Positions 47,649-57,586 of a DNA stretch of 64,000 nt are shown here, piece after piece. The stretch covers positions 217,787 through 281,786 of the forward strand of contig NZ_CAJOCF010000003.1 of NCBI RefSeq assembly GCF_905332535.1. The letters are read 5' to 3'. How positions within the stretch are numbered: the stretch's first letter is position 1; the number at the start of each line of letters is the position of its first letter. The translations under genes and the position numbers were made by a program. The notes under the pieces were generated by a model. The model searched no databases. It was not told where the DNA came from and saw only the letters and a program-made list of their open reading frames with translations. The DNA comes from Latilactobacillus fragifolii (GTDB lineage: Bacteria > Bacillota > Bacilli > Lactobacillales > Lactobacillaceae).

Positions 47649-49001
47649 TTAAACCGTATATAAAATAATTGTGAAGGCTAAAATACCAATTCCTATTAGA
47701 ATCGATGTTAACATTTTATACCCTTTTATCGCTCTAAGCTGGTCATATAAATAGAAGCAGGCAAAAATTAGCGCTTCATATAAAAATATAAAGGTCCTTT
47801 CACCTGAGGCCCAAATTGTAGGCGAAAATCCCATCATTACTCTTGAAATAAGTCCCAAAATCAATATGGCACTTACTAACCACATCTTTTTACAATTTCC
47901 AGATGAGAATATTCCCAATAAAATAATACTGCTTAATATAACCAATAGTAAATCCGGTAGCATAGATTGTAAATTATTCATAGAAATATCAGTACCGTAT
48001 ATAGTAACTGAATCACTCATTCTTTTTAATCCAGGATATATCTTTACCAGTGCACTATCTTTAAACAAGAAAAGTATACTGAACAATACCGGAATAAAAA
48101 AAAGGCCTCGTGGTAGCTTATACCTTCCATTTCGACTACTATAAAAAATCATTAATAAAATAACTACTAGAGCAGCTATTGCATCAAATGAAAAGAAAAA
48201 ATGACTCAGCGTACTTGAAACCCCTAACTCAATTTTCTTAAATGGTGATAAAGTCGGAAACAATGGCAACCAATGAATTTCCTTAACTTTTCTAACTGCA
48301 TTTCCAGGTGCCAAAACAATCATTATTAGCGACAATACCGTGACAAACAATTGAATTAATGGTCTTACCACATCTTTTTTGCTATGTTTCCCTACAAATA
48401 ATAATAATAAGTTGCCAAAGAATAAGATAATTGCCATTTGTTCTTGGTTAACCGCATAGACTAACGCTAAAAAAGCTGTGGTAGAAAGAAGTTTTTTATG
48501 CTTGACACTCTTTTCTAAAAATTGACCTAGTGAAGGGAGCATTGCAAATAATCCTGCAGCTAAAACCCACAAATAATTGGTCGTTGTTGCCATCCATCCA
48601 GTTTCATAAAACATATTGAAAGGGAGTAGGAAAAACAATCCAAAACTAATCAGTAGTCGGCTACTATTTTCATCATCATTATCCCCCTTCAGTAGTAATA
48701 AGTACGGAATATAAATAACAATAAACATCGCTAGAGCGTTTAATAGTCGCCATAAAAAGGGCAGATGTGTCAAGGACGATAACACTGTCTCAATTATTAG
48801 CCGAGAAGACCATCCTGTATATCGACTGCGTAAGAATTGCAGATAATGCTTTCCAAGAAGAAATTGCGCAAACGCTTTATCATCGCCACCGTTGGGTGTA
48901 ATACCGTTTCCTGATAGATTGATTGATAAATTAAGTATTAACAATAAAAACACAATTAAAATAATTGTCCATGTTTCTTTTTTATTAATTATTTTCTTCA
49001 T
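47649..49001 (-). CDS. Large polytopic membrane protein (DUF6056-like)
   Basis: The product has 450 residues with about eleven membrane helices. An extracellular loop after the first helix reads GITPNGGDDKAFAQFL, followed by RYTGWSSRLIIETVL. A G-D-D motif in this position is typical of membrane glycosyltransferases of the GT-C or DUF6056 kind, but I cannot assign a donor. Low GC. GGGGGA ribosome site. Transcribed towards the polysaccharide operon but separated from it by a terminator and the IS30 remnant. Confidence 0.65.
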   Translation of the reverse strand: MKKIINKKETWTIILIVFLLLILNLSINLSGNGITPNGGDDKAFAQFLLGKHYLQFLRSRYTGWSSRLIIETVLSSLTHLPFLWRLLNALAMFIVIYIPYLLLLKGDNDDENSSRLLISFGLFFLLPFNMFYETGWMATTTNYLWVLAAGLFAMLPSLGQFLEKSVKHKKLLSTTAFLALVYAVNQEQMAIILFFGNLLLLFVGKHSKKDVVRPLIQLFVTVLSLIMIVLAPGNAVRKVKEIHWLPLFPTLSPFKKIELGVSSTLSHFFFSFDAIAALVVILLMIFYSSRNGRYKLPRGLFFIPVLFSILFLFKDSALVKIYPGLKRMSDSVTIYGTDISMNNLQSMLPDLLLVILSSIILLGIFSSGNCKKMWLVSAILILGLISRVMMGFSPTIWASGERTFIFLYEALIFACFYLYDQLRAIKGYKMLTSILIGIGILAFTIILYTV

Positions 49002-49711
49002 GTGAAGTCCCCCAAATTTCCTATAGTTCCAATATCAAGATTCCTAAATCTTACACCATCTATATTGTTATTACTACATAAAATTACTATACTGATTCTC
49101 ACTTATACTCTACAATCAAACTCAACATAATAACTATTCCTACAGCAGTCACCAGTACCTACATTGCTTTCAATAGCTTTATAGTAACATCAAGGTGATT
49201 CCCTTTTTATTTACTAAGCCATTAGAACTAGTTCAGTACTTCTGATTATGAATCTATTTTACCGCCTACCCAACAATTATCACCCTGTATCTAAGTTTCT
49301 TATAAACTACTACTGGTATTGCTAAATATCTATCGTAGTTGTACTTAATCGTAATATTATATGTCATGTTTGAGCTTCAAAAAGTATTTGATCCTTTAAT
49401 CTCACCAAATACAGACTTAACAACATAATCCACACTACTTTTAGGCTTAATATAAGATTTTCAGTTTTTTGATATTTCCGTAACTTAACAATCCTTAAAC
49501 AACCAGTGGGACTCCTACAATAAAGTAATTCAATTGATGTAAATCTTTTATATAAAAGTAATAATTGATAGTTATTGAATAAATATAAGAAAAAAGATAC
49601 ATTGAATTGATTCTAAATCCTCGTGTTAAAAATTTTGAAAATTTGGCTTCTAAGAGTAACTGATGCACTTTCATTAATTCTAATAGTTTTTTTAAAGCGA
49701 AATAGCTACCT
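49002..49711 (-). other. 710-nt AT-rich stretch without an intact gene
   Basis: No frame with a ribosome site is seen. Short runs of plausible coding text, such as YIKPKSSVDYVVKSVFGEI near 49.4 kb ending in a stop and continuing as MTYNITIKYNYDRYLAIP, suggest decayed gene remains, but I cannot name them. An 83-codon frame at 49495-49746 begins with TTG, has no ribosome site and overlaps the preceding gene. Confidence 0.4.
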
Positions 49712-52270
49712 CTAACTACGTTTTTCCAGGTATCGTTTAATTTCAAAAGATATAAGTATTAAGATCGTTATACTTGTTATCAAAATCCCCTCTTTAACAC
49801 CTTGGGGAATATATCTTATTTCTATGTTACTTTTTCCAGATTTGATTGGTAATTGCATAAATCCGTGGTTATCAGACAACAATACGGATTTTCCATTCAC
49901 CGTTGCTTGCCAACTTTTATCAAAAGGAATTGAAAAAAAGACCATTCCTCCATGTTTAGAATTCGCTTGTAATTGAATGGCGTTCTCGCTCTTTTTTATA
50001 ACTTTGGGTGCTTCTTTTCTTAACACTTTAATATTTTTTTCCAAAGAAATTCCGTTAAGAATAGTAAATTTAGGCGATCCTAAGATAGTAGCATTTCCTC
50101 TTAAACTCATCTTGATGTCTATACTCTTCTTATAATTAGAGCTTTTATAAAGACTTAATACACCTTCATTATGAAAATTAGGATAACTATTTCGAACAAC
50201 CTGATTAGTTTTAAAATCCAGTTTACCATAAGAATTAACACCATCAACTACGTCTACCTTAGTTAAAAGTTCAGAATTAGCTGGTATATCGAGTTTATAT
50301 TTGATATAGGCATCTTTACCACAGGGACTCAAGTGCATTGCGTTATCCTTTTGCACTATTTTCACGTTATGCACAACAAAACTTGGGTTATCTATAGATT
50401 GTATAATTGCACTTCTTCCATTTTTATTGAAAAAGAAAAGTTGTCGCTGAAGATTATCTCCTTCTAGTGATTGATTTACTGCTAAATTGTCATTAATAAT
50501 TGCGATTGGCAGAGCATTCTTATTTTGATACACATTATATTTCCCACTGGTAAATATCTTCCGATAACCAATAGAAGTCACCAAATCAGTCGTTAACGCT
50601 ACCCTATACTTTAGCCCTAACAAACTATCTGCAATCGTATTTCCTTCTTGATATGCCAGTGACTTACTACCCAACGTGGTACTATATCCAAATTGAGATA
50701 AAGTTGTAGCTAATTGCTGATATCCAAAAGTATTAAACCAACTGAAACCATTAAAATTATTGTACATTCCCTGGTTTAACATCGCATTAGGTGTAACTAC
50801 AGCTCGATAAAATGTTTTATCCTTCTTTATATAATCCAAAGCAGTGTTTAAATTTTGATTATCGTTTGTATTCCAGTCTTTTTCCGTAGCAACATATCCA
50901 GGTAAACTATTCAAATGACTGATAATAAAATGCATATTCTGAATACTATCTGCAATAATAATGCCTAAGACTAGCCACTTGATCATATTTACTCCTTTAT
51001 TTCTATAGAGAGTATAACCGACTAACATCACAAAACTAAATAGGCCTAACATGGCGGTATTAGCGATTAGTGCATTGCTATCAATTATTTGTTTCTTATA
51101 AAGCGTTACTAACAATATACCGCATAATAAGACTGCATATCCCAATGGCTTCAATAATTTTTCCAAGCCAATATTAATCACAAAACCAGTGATTAATATC
51201 ATTATCAAACTAATTAAAAAGCTAAACCTGAAACCATATCCTGTTGGTTGTTGAAATCCGTGCCACATTATATACGGATATTCATAAATATAACTTAATA
51301 ACAAACAAATTTCTAAGACACACACTATTGCTTTTATTCTTGTTTTTATTTTTGGTATAAAATAAAATGCTATTGTTGCAATCAGCATTAAAATACCACA
51401 GTATATGTCTGCTCCATCAAATAGCTGTTTGTTGTGGCTAAATAGATCAGACAATGCCATCCAAATACTTTGTTTTCGTTGCAAAAAGTCAAGCTGCAAT
51501 GGAACTTTGGGTCCTAATTTTAATGCATAATTAATTGGTAAAATTAACCATGCTGATAACCCAAAACTAATTACCACCGAAAATAGAAACTTAACAACCG
51601 ATTCTACTTTTTCTCTATTTCCAATTATTACCAATTCTGCTATGAAATATATAAAAATACCAATACCTGCCATATATGCCATATAGAAGTTAGATATGAA
51701 TAACAGCGTTAATGATCCTGTTAATAGCGCAATTTTTCCTTTATCGATTAAATAATCTACACCTATTAGCGCAATTGGGATTATGATAATACTATCAAGC
51801 CACATTATATTAAATGCATAAATAATATTAAACGACATCAATGCATACGATATCGATAATCCCAAACAATAAATGTATTCCAAATTTATTCTTTTGTTGA
51901 TAAATAGATAAAATGTAACACCCGAAAGAATAATTTTGGAAACTATTAGAATTGTCATAAAAAACATAATTTGACTATTCTTAAAAAGAACAACCAGAAA
52001 ACCTAATGGGCTCATTAAATAATAACCCATTATTGTAAAAAAGCTCCCCCCTAATCCCAGTTTAAAACTGTAAAAAAGTGATCCACCGTGTAACAATTGT
52101 TCTCTTAAATACTTATAAAAAACACTATACTGCGTATAACTATCTGCTCGAATCCACAGCTTATCGCCAAATGGATACAATCCCTCATAAATAGATAGGC
52201 CTACAAGGATAGCTAACAATAAGCCTACTAATAACATTATATCCAAAATAGATTTTCTTTTTTTTTTCAT
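49712..52270 (-). CDS. YfhO family membrane protein
   Basis: The product has 852 residues: about twelve to fourteen membrane helices, a large extracellular domain from ~480 to ~825 and a final membrane segment. The start (GLSIYEGLYPFGDKLWIRADSYTQYSVFYKYLREQLLHGGSLFYSFKLGLGG in pieces) is the YfhO pattern. YfhO proteins are needed for glycosylating lipoteichoic acid in S. aureus and Bacillus, with CsbB and GtcA-type partners; no such partners are seen here. GGGGGAT ribosome site. AT-rich. Confidence 0.85.
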   Translation of the reverse strand: MKKKRKSILDIMLLVGLLLAILVGLSIYEGLYPFGDKLWIRADSYTQYSVFYKYLREQLLHGGSLFYSFKLGLGGSFFTIMGYYLMSPLGFLVVLFKNSQIMFFMTILIVSKIILSGVTFYLFINKRINLEYIYCLGLSISYALMSFNIIYAFNIMWLDSIIIIPIALIGVDYLIDKGKIALLTGSLTLLFISNFYMAYMAGIGIFIYFIAELVIIGNREKVESVVKFLFSVVISFGLSAWLILPINYALKLGPKVPLQLDFLQRKQSIWMALSDLFSHNKQLFDGADIYCGILMLIATIAFYFIPKIKTRIKAIVCVLEICLLLSYIYEYPYIMWHGFQQPTGYGFRFSFLISLIMILITGFVINIGLEKLLKPLGYAVLLCGILLVTLYKKQIIDSNALIANTAMLGLFSFVMLVGYTLYRNKGVNMIKWLVLGIIIADSIQNMHFIISHLNSLPGYVATEKDWNTNDNQNLNTALDYIKKDKTFYRAVVTPNAMLNQGMYNNFNGFSWFNTFGYQQLATTLSQFGYSTTLGSKSLAYQEGNTIADSLLGLKYRVALTTDLVTSIGYRKIFTSGKYNVYQNKNALPIAIINDNLAVNQSLEGDNLQRQLFFFNKNGRSAIIQSIDNPSFVVHNVKIVQKDNAMHLSPCGKDAYIKYKLDIPANSELLTKVDVVDGVNSYGKLDFKTNQVVRNSYPNFHNEGVLSLYKSSNYKKSIDIKMSLRGNATILGSPKFTILNGISLEKNIKVLRKEAPKVIKKSENAIQLQANSKHGGMVFFSIPFDKSWQATVNGKSVLLSDNHGFMQLPIKSGKSNIEIRYIPQGVKEGILITSITILILISFEIKRYLEKRS

Positions 52271-52444
52271 ATTATGTATCCCCCTGGCCTTACTTTAATC
52301 AAACAATTAACATAATACTCTAATATTGTTATCTTGTAATAAAAAAAACTTCGCCCATACTTAAAATTTTAAAACCTCCCAGTACTCACAAACACATCTA
52401 GAAGTTCTCAATTTTACATATAAACAAAGCTTTTTTGGATTCTA

Positions 52445-54322
52445 TTATTTAATACCTAATGAGTTAATAAATTGGTAATCTACATATCGGCCACCTTCTC
52501 CATCGCTACTATTTGAATAGCGACTGATCAAGTAAATGTTCTTGTGCTTAAGTTTAGCATCCACAGAAACTTTAAAATCAAAACCACTTTGTGCGGCATT
52601 ATCAACAGTGGGGTAGACAGTTGCGACATCATTTCGAGTAATTCTATTAATCCGAACCCGCCCGATTTCTTTGTTATTCGCTTTATTCATAATAATAATA
52701 AAATTATTATTTAAACCTTGGACATTTTTAGAAATATGCCACCCCGAGATATGGAGCTTATTTCCATTTTGAACTAATTGATCAATACTCCCTAAATTAC
52801 TTGGACCTTGGGGTACATTAATCACGTTAGGAAATTGATAATCTATATAGTCGCTATTCCCATTTGTCGTACTTGTATAACGACTAATAATATAAACATT
52901 CTTACCCTCTAGATTCTTATCTAGCGCGAAATCAGTACTGAAGCCACTCATAGCAGAATTATAAACATTAGGGTACACACTGTGCACATCATTTCTTAGG
53001 GAATTATTAACCCGTAATCGTTCAATTTCTTTATTATTATTAGCATTCATAATAATTAAATAATGTATGTTTTTACCCTGCGAATAATCACTAGCATGCC
53101 ATCCATTCATTGAGATTTTGTTTGAACTGACCCTAACGTTATCTAGACTACCTAGATTTTGTTTAGTCGGTGCAGAGACTTGGACAGTATTAGTGAAGTT
53201 AAAGTCTTTTGCACTCCCTTCACCGCTTGGTAATTGTGCATAACGCGATATAACCCTATAAGTATGTCCATACATTCCTGAGTCTACTGGGATGTTGGCA
53301 TTAATACCACTCATTGCTGCCGTGTTAATAGACGGATAGGCATTTGCTACATCATCTCTCCTACCACGATTAATTGCAATCCTTTTATATTCTTTTCCTG
53401 TATTGGTATCAATTAGAATTAAATAACTGTACGGTAAATTATTGGCATCATTAATTGCATGCCAACCAAGCGCATGGATATTATTGCTATTTGCAGTTAA
53501 TTGATCAAGGCTACCAACATTATCCGTTACTTCTCGATCCCAACTTGTTAATCCATACTGCTCAATCAAACTGTTTAGCAAAGTATCATAGTTAGGCGCT
53601 GTAGCATAACCGTCTTGTTTCAAAAGACTCGTTACCTCACGATAATTAGTTTTCCACAACAAATTATGATATCGTGAATTTACCGCTAAAAAGTTCCCAT
53701 GATCTTCGATACTTTCATTCCAACTATTGTATTTTCTAAATTGCGCATTAACTGTAATCCACTGACCATTAATATATTCTTGAGTGGGCATTGTTACGTA
53801 CTGACCATTGTATGTTCCCTTAATTCCAAATAAGTTATTACCATACGTTGCTAAAGTCGATTGCCCCCAACCGCTCTCCAAGATTGCCTGCGCACCTGAA
53901 ACAGAGGGTAATACACCATACTTGCGCCATGACGAAATTGCACCATCATGAATACTACTAATAAAACTGGATGTATTTCGCAATAAATTCATTGAAGCTG
54001 GCATACTTCTCTGACTTACTTTAGGTGCATCATAAAACCCAGGACCAATTTCGTTATTTTGCTTTACAATAACTTCTTCCTTGTTCTTTGTTTCTGCTGC
54101 TGATTCACTATTTTTAATTACACCAGATTCAGTTGAATCATCGGTAGATGGTTTTTGTTCTTTAGAACTTTGACTACTTGCTGATATAATACTTTCATTA
54201 CTGCTCATTAATGCAGGGGCTGTCTCTTGTTTTTGTTCAGCCGCTGATACTCGTTGATTTGTTGTTAAGCCAATTAAACCAATCGTACTCATTAAAATAC
54301 TACTCTTAACAATTTTTTTCAC
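52445..54322 (-). CDS. Secreted N-acetylglucosaminidase with three C-terminal repeats
   Basis: The product has 625 residues. Signal peptide cut near VSAAEQ (27), a Ser/Glu/Lys-rich linker to ~100, a GH73 domain (about 120-262; catalytic Glu149 in AILESGWGQS, NLFGIKG, QDGYATAPNYD), then three repeats of about 120 residues (270-383, 390-503, 510-625). Each repeat starts G-S-(L/I)-D and has G-W-H, Y-L-I, R-N-D-V, Y-P, S-G-F and S-R-Y motifs. The same repeats end the amidase at 54.5 kb, so they are probably the wall-binding part. It starts at GTG behind TAGGAG. Confidence 0.85.
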   Translation of the reverse strand: MKKIVKSSILMSTIGLIGLTTNQRVSAAEQKQETAPALMSSNESIISASSQSSKEQKPSTDDSTESGVIKNSESAAETKNKEEVIVKQNNEIGPGFYDAPKVSQRSMPASMNLLRNTSSFISSIHDGAISSWRKYGVLPSVSGAQAILESGWGQSTLATYGNNLFGIKGTYNGQYVTMPTQEYINGQWITVNAQFRKYNSWNESIEDHGNFLAVNSRYHNLLWKTNYREVTSLLKQDGYATAPNYDTLLNSLIEQYGLTSWDREVTDNVGSLDQLTANSNNIHALGWHAINDANNLPYSYLILIDTNTGKEYKRIAINRGRRDDVANAYPSINTAAMSGINANIPVDSGMYGHTYRVISRYAQLPSGEGSAKDFNFTNTVQVSAPTKQNLGSLDNVRVSSNKISMNGWHASDYSQGKNIHYLIIMNANNNKEIERLRVNNSLRNDVHSVYPNVYNSAMSGFSTDFALDKNLEGKNVYIISRYTSTTNGNSDYIDYQFPNVINVPQGPSNLGSIDQLVQNGNKLHISGWHISKNVQGLNNNFIIIMNKANNKEIGRVRINRITRNDVATVYPTVDNAAQSGFDFKVSVDAKLKHKNIYLISRYSNSSDGEGGRYVDYQFINSLGIK

Positions 54323-54407
54323 TTCACAAGTCGCTCCTAGTTAGTTTTTTCAGACATACTAATAATACAATACAATTACTTAAAACACTATTTCGTTTTA
54401 GTTACAA

Positions 54408-54449
54408 ATAAAAACCGAACATCTTATCCACACGGTTAAGACGTTCGGT
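54408..54449 (-). terminator. Terminator after amidase gene
   Basis: ACCGAAC-N-TCTTA pairs with TAAGA-N-GTTCGGT and T5 follows on the minus strand, just after the amidase stop. The glucosaminidase gene therefore needs its own promoter, perhaps in 54323-54400. Confidence 0.8.
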
Positions 54450-54457
54450 AATATTTT

Positions 54458-56713
54458 TTAGATGTTCAAGACATTGTCAAACACGTAATCAACCGTATTT
54501 CCCTCACCTGAAGGATTATCTGAATAACGGCTAATCACATATATTCTTTTGTTAACCAAACTGTTATCGATATTAAACGTTAAACCAAATCCGCTGTTTT
54601 TAGAGCCGTATAAGGTTGGATAGACAGCAGCTACATCATTTCTTAAAGAACGATTAATTTTATAACGACGAATTTCTTTGTTCGTTGTCTTATCCATAAT
54701 AATTAAATAACTATACGGTTTGTTAATCGAAGCATTAGCAGCATGCCATCCTGACATTATTACGGTATTATTTACACGAGATAATTGATCCATACTTGCA
54801 GCACTTTCAATAACTTGTTTCTTAGGAACTCCAATTTGATTAATGAATTGATAATCCACATAATCAGCATCAGCATTTGCCGTTGCTGAATAACGACTAA
54901 TGAAGTAAATATTCTTACCTTGTAATTGACTGTCAACTGGGATATCTGCAGAAAATCCGCTCATCCCCGCATTATATAGATCGGGATAAGTAGCAGCTAC
55001 ATCATTTCTTGGTGAGTTGGCGACAGTCATCCGTTTAATTTCTTTGTGTGTATTAGCATTCATTACAATTAAAGTGTGAATATTGCGGCCTTGTGCATTA
55101 TCATTTGCTTGCCAACCGCTGATGTGAACATTATTCAAACTTGCCGTTAGGGTGTCAATACTCCCTAAATTTTGTTTAACAATTGCTGGTACTGTTACCT
55201 GATTATCAAACGAATAGTCTACGTATGCTCCTTCGCCATTTGGTGTACTTGAGTAACGTGAAATTACTTTATACGTATTACCGCGCATATCATTTGTTAC
55301 TGGAATACTCAAACCAAACCCACTTTTTCCTGCATTGGCAATATTCGGATAAACTTGTCGAACATCGTCACGTTGCGTACGGTTAATTGCATAGCGCTTA
55401 TATTCACGGCCTGTCTTAGCATTAATTACAATTAAATAACTGTATGGATACCGACTAGAATCCACTGATGCGTGCCAACCGGACATTGATAATGTCTTCT
55501 TATCAGCAGTTAATGAATCCATACTTGCTACATTGGTTTCTTGCTTAGGTACTTTAATAATATTTCTAAATGTGAAATCAACAGTGTCGATATTACCATT
55601 TGGATCTGACGAGTAGCGAGACATAAGCATGTAACTCCTATTATGCATATTATTATCTAATGTCAATGTATTGTTGAATCCTGAATGTAATGAATTGGCA
55701 ATGTTTGCATAAATGTTATGCACATCTTGACGATCTGCACGATTTATTTTATACCGTTTTACTTCTTTATGTGTCTTACTATCTAATAAGAATAGGTAGC
55801 TATATGGCCGATTGACTGTTTGCTGTGCTGTATGCCAACCCACCACATGAATTTCATTTCCAGACACATTAACACTGTCAAGGCTCGCTTTATTTGCAGG
55901 CATTTGATCATAATAATGTTGTACTAATGCATAAAATTGATTCATGTCATACCCATATTTTGCAAAGTAAGCATCTGGATCAGTATGGTCTGTTCCACCA
56001 AGATATTGTGTAACATTATGATGTGACCAGATTGTACCAACCCCATTATGATTCTGTGCCAAAGATGGTGTTAAATCATATTTGTTTAACAAGTAAGCAG
56101 TGTACCACGCTGAGTAACTCGTTGTCTTAGCAAAATCCTCGAAATTACGAGCCGTTACCATTTCAAATTGGGCAAAATATTTATTACCAACTGCTCCACT
56201 TCCCCATGCACCATAATCTGTATCATGAATGTTTAAAATTGTCCCAGCATCAATAAAGGTATGAACAAATGCTGATTGCCACCCACCATTAATCTCATAG
56301 TCTGCTTCACTCCGAGCACTATAATTATTAGGGTTATCAGTATAATGAACAACCACTCCGTTAGGACGATTATCATCTGTTTTATAATTAAACATTGAGA
56401 ATGTATGCAAATCTTGCGTAATGTTTGGATGTAAGTAGTTGTGTTGATATATATAATTATTGACACTTGGATAACTTGCTCTAGGCATAATTGTCTTTTT
56501 AGCCTTAGATGAATCAATAGGCATCCCAATATCGTCAGTCTTCGCTTTTTTCTCTTTTATCGGCGTTGCTTCTTTTGTATCTTGACTATTTAGCTGCGTT
56601 TTCATTTCATCTGGCGTTAGCACTTGTCCAGCTTGAACATTGTTTGTAGTAAACAAAAAGGTCGCCGAGACCATTGTAAATCCAATTAAGAACTTCGTTA
56701 GTTTTCTATTCAT
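54458..56713 (-). CDS. Secreted N-acetylmuramoyl-L-alanine amidase with four C-terminal repeats
   Basis: The product has 751 residues. Signal peptide cut near NNVQAG (29), a Lys/Asp/Pro linker, an Amidase_2 domain (about 85-270) with zinc ligands His123 (VVVHYT), His231 or 232 (WSHHNVT) and Asp/His region TDHTDPDAYF plus Glu184 (AQFEMV), then four ~120-residue repeats (276-388, 396-509, 517-629, 638-751) of the same type as in the glucosaminidase. It cuts the bond between MurNAc and the stem peptide. GGGGGA ribosome site. Confidence 0.87.
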   Translation of the reverse strand: MNRKLTKFLIGFTMVSATFLFTTNNVQAGQVLTPDEMKTQLNSQDTKEATPIKEKKAKTDDIGMPIDSSKAKKTIMPRASYPSVNNYIYQHNYLHPNITQDLHTFSMFNYKTDDNRPNGVVVHYTDNPNNYSARSEADYEINGGWQSAFVHTFIDAGTILNIHDTDYGAWGSGAVGNKYFAQFEMVTARNFEDFAKTTSYSAWYTAYLLNKYDLTPSLAQNHNGVGTIWSHHNVTQYLGGTDHTDPDAYFAKYGYDMNQFYALVQHYYDQMPANKASLDSVNVSGNEIHVVGWHTAQQTVNRPYSYLFLLDSKTHKEVKRYKINRADRQDVHNIYANIANSLHSGFNNTLTLDNNMHNRSYMLMSRYSSDPNGNIDTVDFTFRNIIKVPKQETNVASMDSLTADKKTLSMSGWHASVDSSRYPYSYLIVINAKTGREYKRYAINRTQRDDVRQVYPNIANAGKSGFGLSIPVTNDMRGNTYKVISRYSSTPNGEGAYVDYSFDNQVTVPAIVKQNLGSIDTLTASLNNVHISGWQANDNAQGRNIHTLIVMNANTHKEIKRMTVANSPRNDVAATYPDLYNAGMSGFSADIPVDSQLQGKNIYFISRYSATANADADYVDYQFINQIGVPKKQVIESAASMDQLSRVNNTVIMSGWHAANASINKPYSYLIIMDKTTNKEIRRYKINRSLRNDVAAVYPTLYGSKNSGFGLTFNIDNSLVNKRIYVISRYSDNPSGEGNTVDYVFDNVLNI

Positions 56714-56830
56714 TTTTTCCCCCTAGAATCCTTAATTAACTTCCACGTAGAATATTAACATAAACTTTAATATTTTTATAGTCTGTTCAGTATTATTAAT
56801 TATATGAACATTTATTGGTTATTAATCAAA

Positions 56831-56864
56831 AAAAGTGCTGAACCTTATTGGTTCAGCACTTTTT
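56831..56864. terminator. Terminator after nagR
   Basis: A perfect 14-bp stem (AAAAGTGCTGAACC with its complement) around a 5-nt loop, with flanking A/T runs; it abuts the nagR stop. Confidence 0.85.
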
Positions 56865-56866
56865 AA

Positions 56867-57568
56867 TTATCTTTCCAAATAAAATTCAAAGCGTTCGCCC
56901 ACATATTGGGTGCGAACATATTCGAAAGGTTCGCCGTTTGATAAGAAGGAAACTTGTCGTAATTTCAAGATTGGGCCATTGCGCTTAATGTCGAGATATT
57001 CGGCAATTCGTTCTGAGGCAAGTTGAGCTGAGACGGTCTGTTGGGCACCGCCCATTTCATAGCCCCCTTTTTCGGCTAACGTTTTATAGAATGACGACGT
57101 GATTTCAGCTTTGCTGAAATCGGCAACTAAGCTTTGCGGCACAGTTGCCACTTCAAAACAGATGGGCACGTTATCGGCATAACGGATCCGTTCCATACGG
57201 AGGACCTGCTCACCATCTTTTAACTGGAGCTTTTCAGCTTCACTGAGCGATGGGTTGGCAATATGAAACGAGATCGTTTTACTGGATGGCTGCTTACCTT
57301 GGGCAGTCATTAAATCAGTAAAACTAGTGACGCCGGACATTTTTTCTTGCACCTTTTGGTTAGCGACATATGTCCCAGCCCCAATCCGCCGTTCCAAAAT
57401 CCCTTCGTCAACTAATGTTTGTACGGCTTGCCGTAATGTCATTCGTGAGACTTCGAAATTTAAAGCAAGCTCCCGTTCTGAAGGAATTCGATCTCCAATC
57501 GACCACTTGCCGGCTTCAATATCCTTTTTAAGTTGATTATGAATTTGAATATAAACAGGTGATTCCAT
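56867..57568 (-). CDS. nagR: GntR-family (HutC/UTRA) regulator of amino-sugar use
   Basis: The product has 233 residues. Winged helix: ESPVYIQIHNQLKKDIEAGKW, then IPSERELALNFEVSRMTLRQAVQTLVDEGILERRIGAGTYV (about 24-66), then a UTRA ligand domain ending FEYVRTQYVGERFEFYLER. NagR/YvoA proteins sense GlcNAc-6-P or GlcN-6-P and repress nag genes. It directly follows nagA, and a NagR-type operator lies in the nagA promoter. The ATG at 57566-57568 is eight bases after TAGGAG; a GTG three codons earlier is closer to that site. Confidence 0.87.
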   Translation of the reverse strand: MESPVYIQIHNQLKKDIEAGKWSIGDRIPSERELALNFEVSRMTLRQAVQTLVDEGILERRIGAGTYVANQKVQEKMSGVTSFTDLMTAQGKQPSSKTISFHIANPSLSEAEKLQLKDGEQVLRMERIRYADNVPICFEVATVPQSLVADFSKAEITSSFYKTLAEKGGYEMGGAQQTVSAQLASERIAEYLDIKRNGPILKLRQVSFLSNGEPFEYVRTQYVGERFEFYLER

Positions 57569-57586
57569 GGGACACACTCCTAAATA

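Noticed and set aside
49495..49746. 83-codon frame after yfhO
   Set aside because: TTG start without ribosome site, overlaps the end of yfhO by 35 nt, very AT-rich, no recognisable motif.
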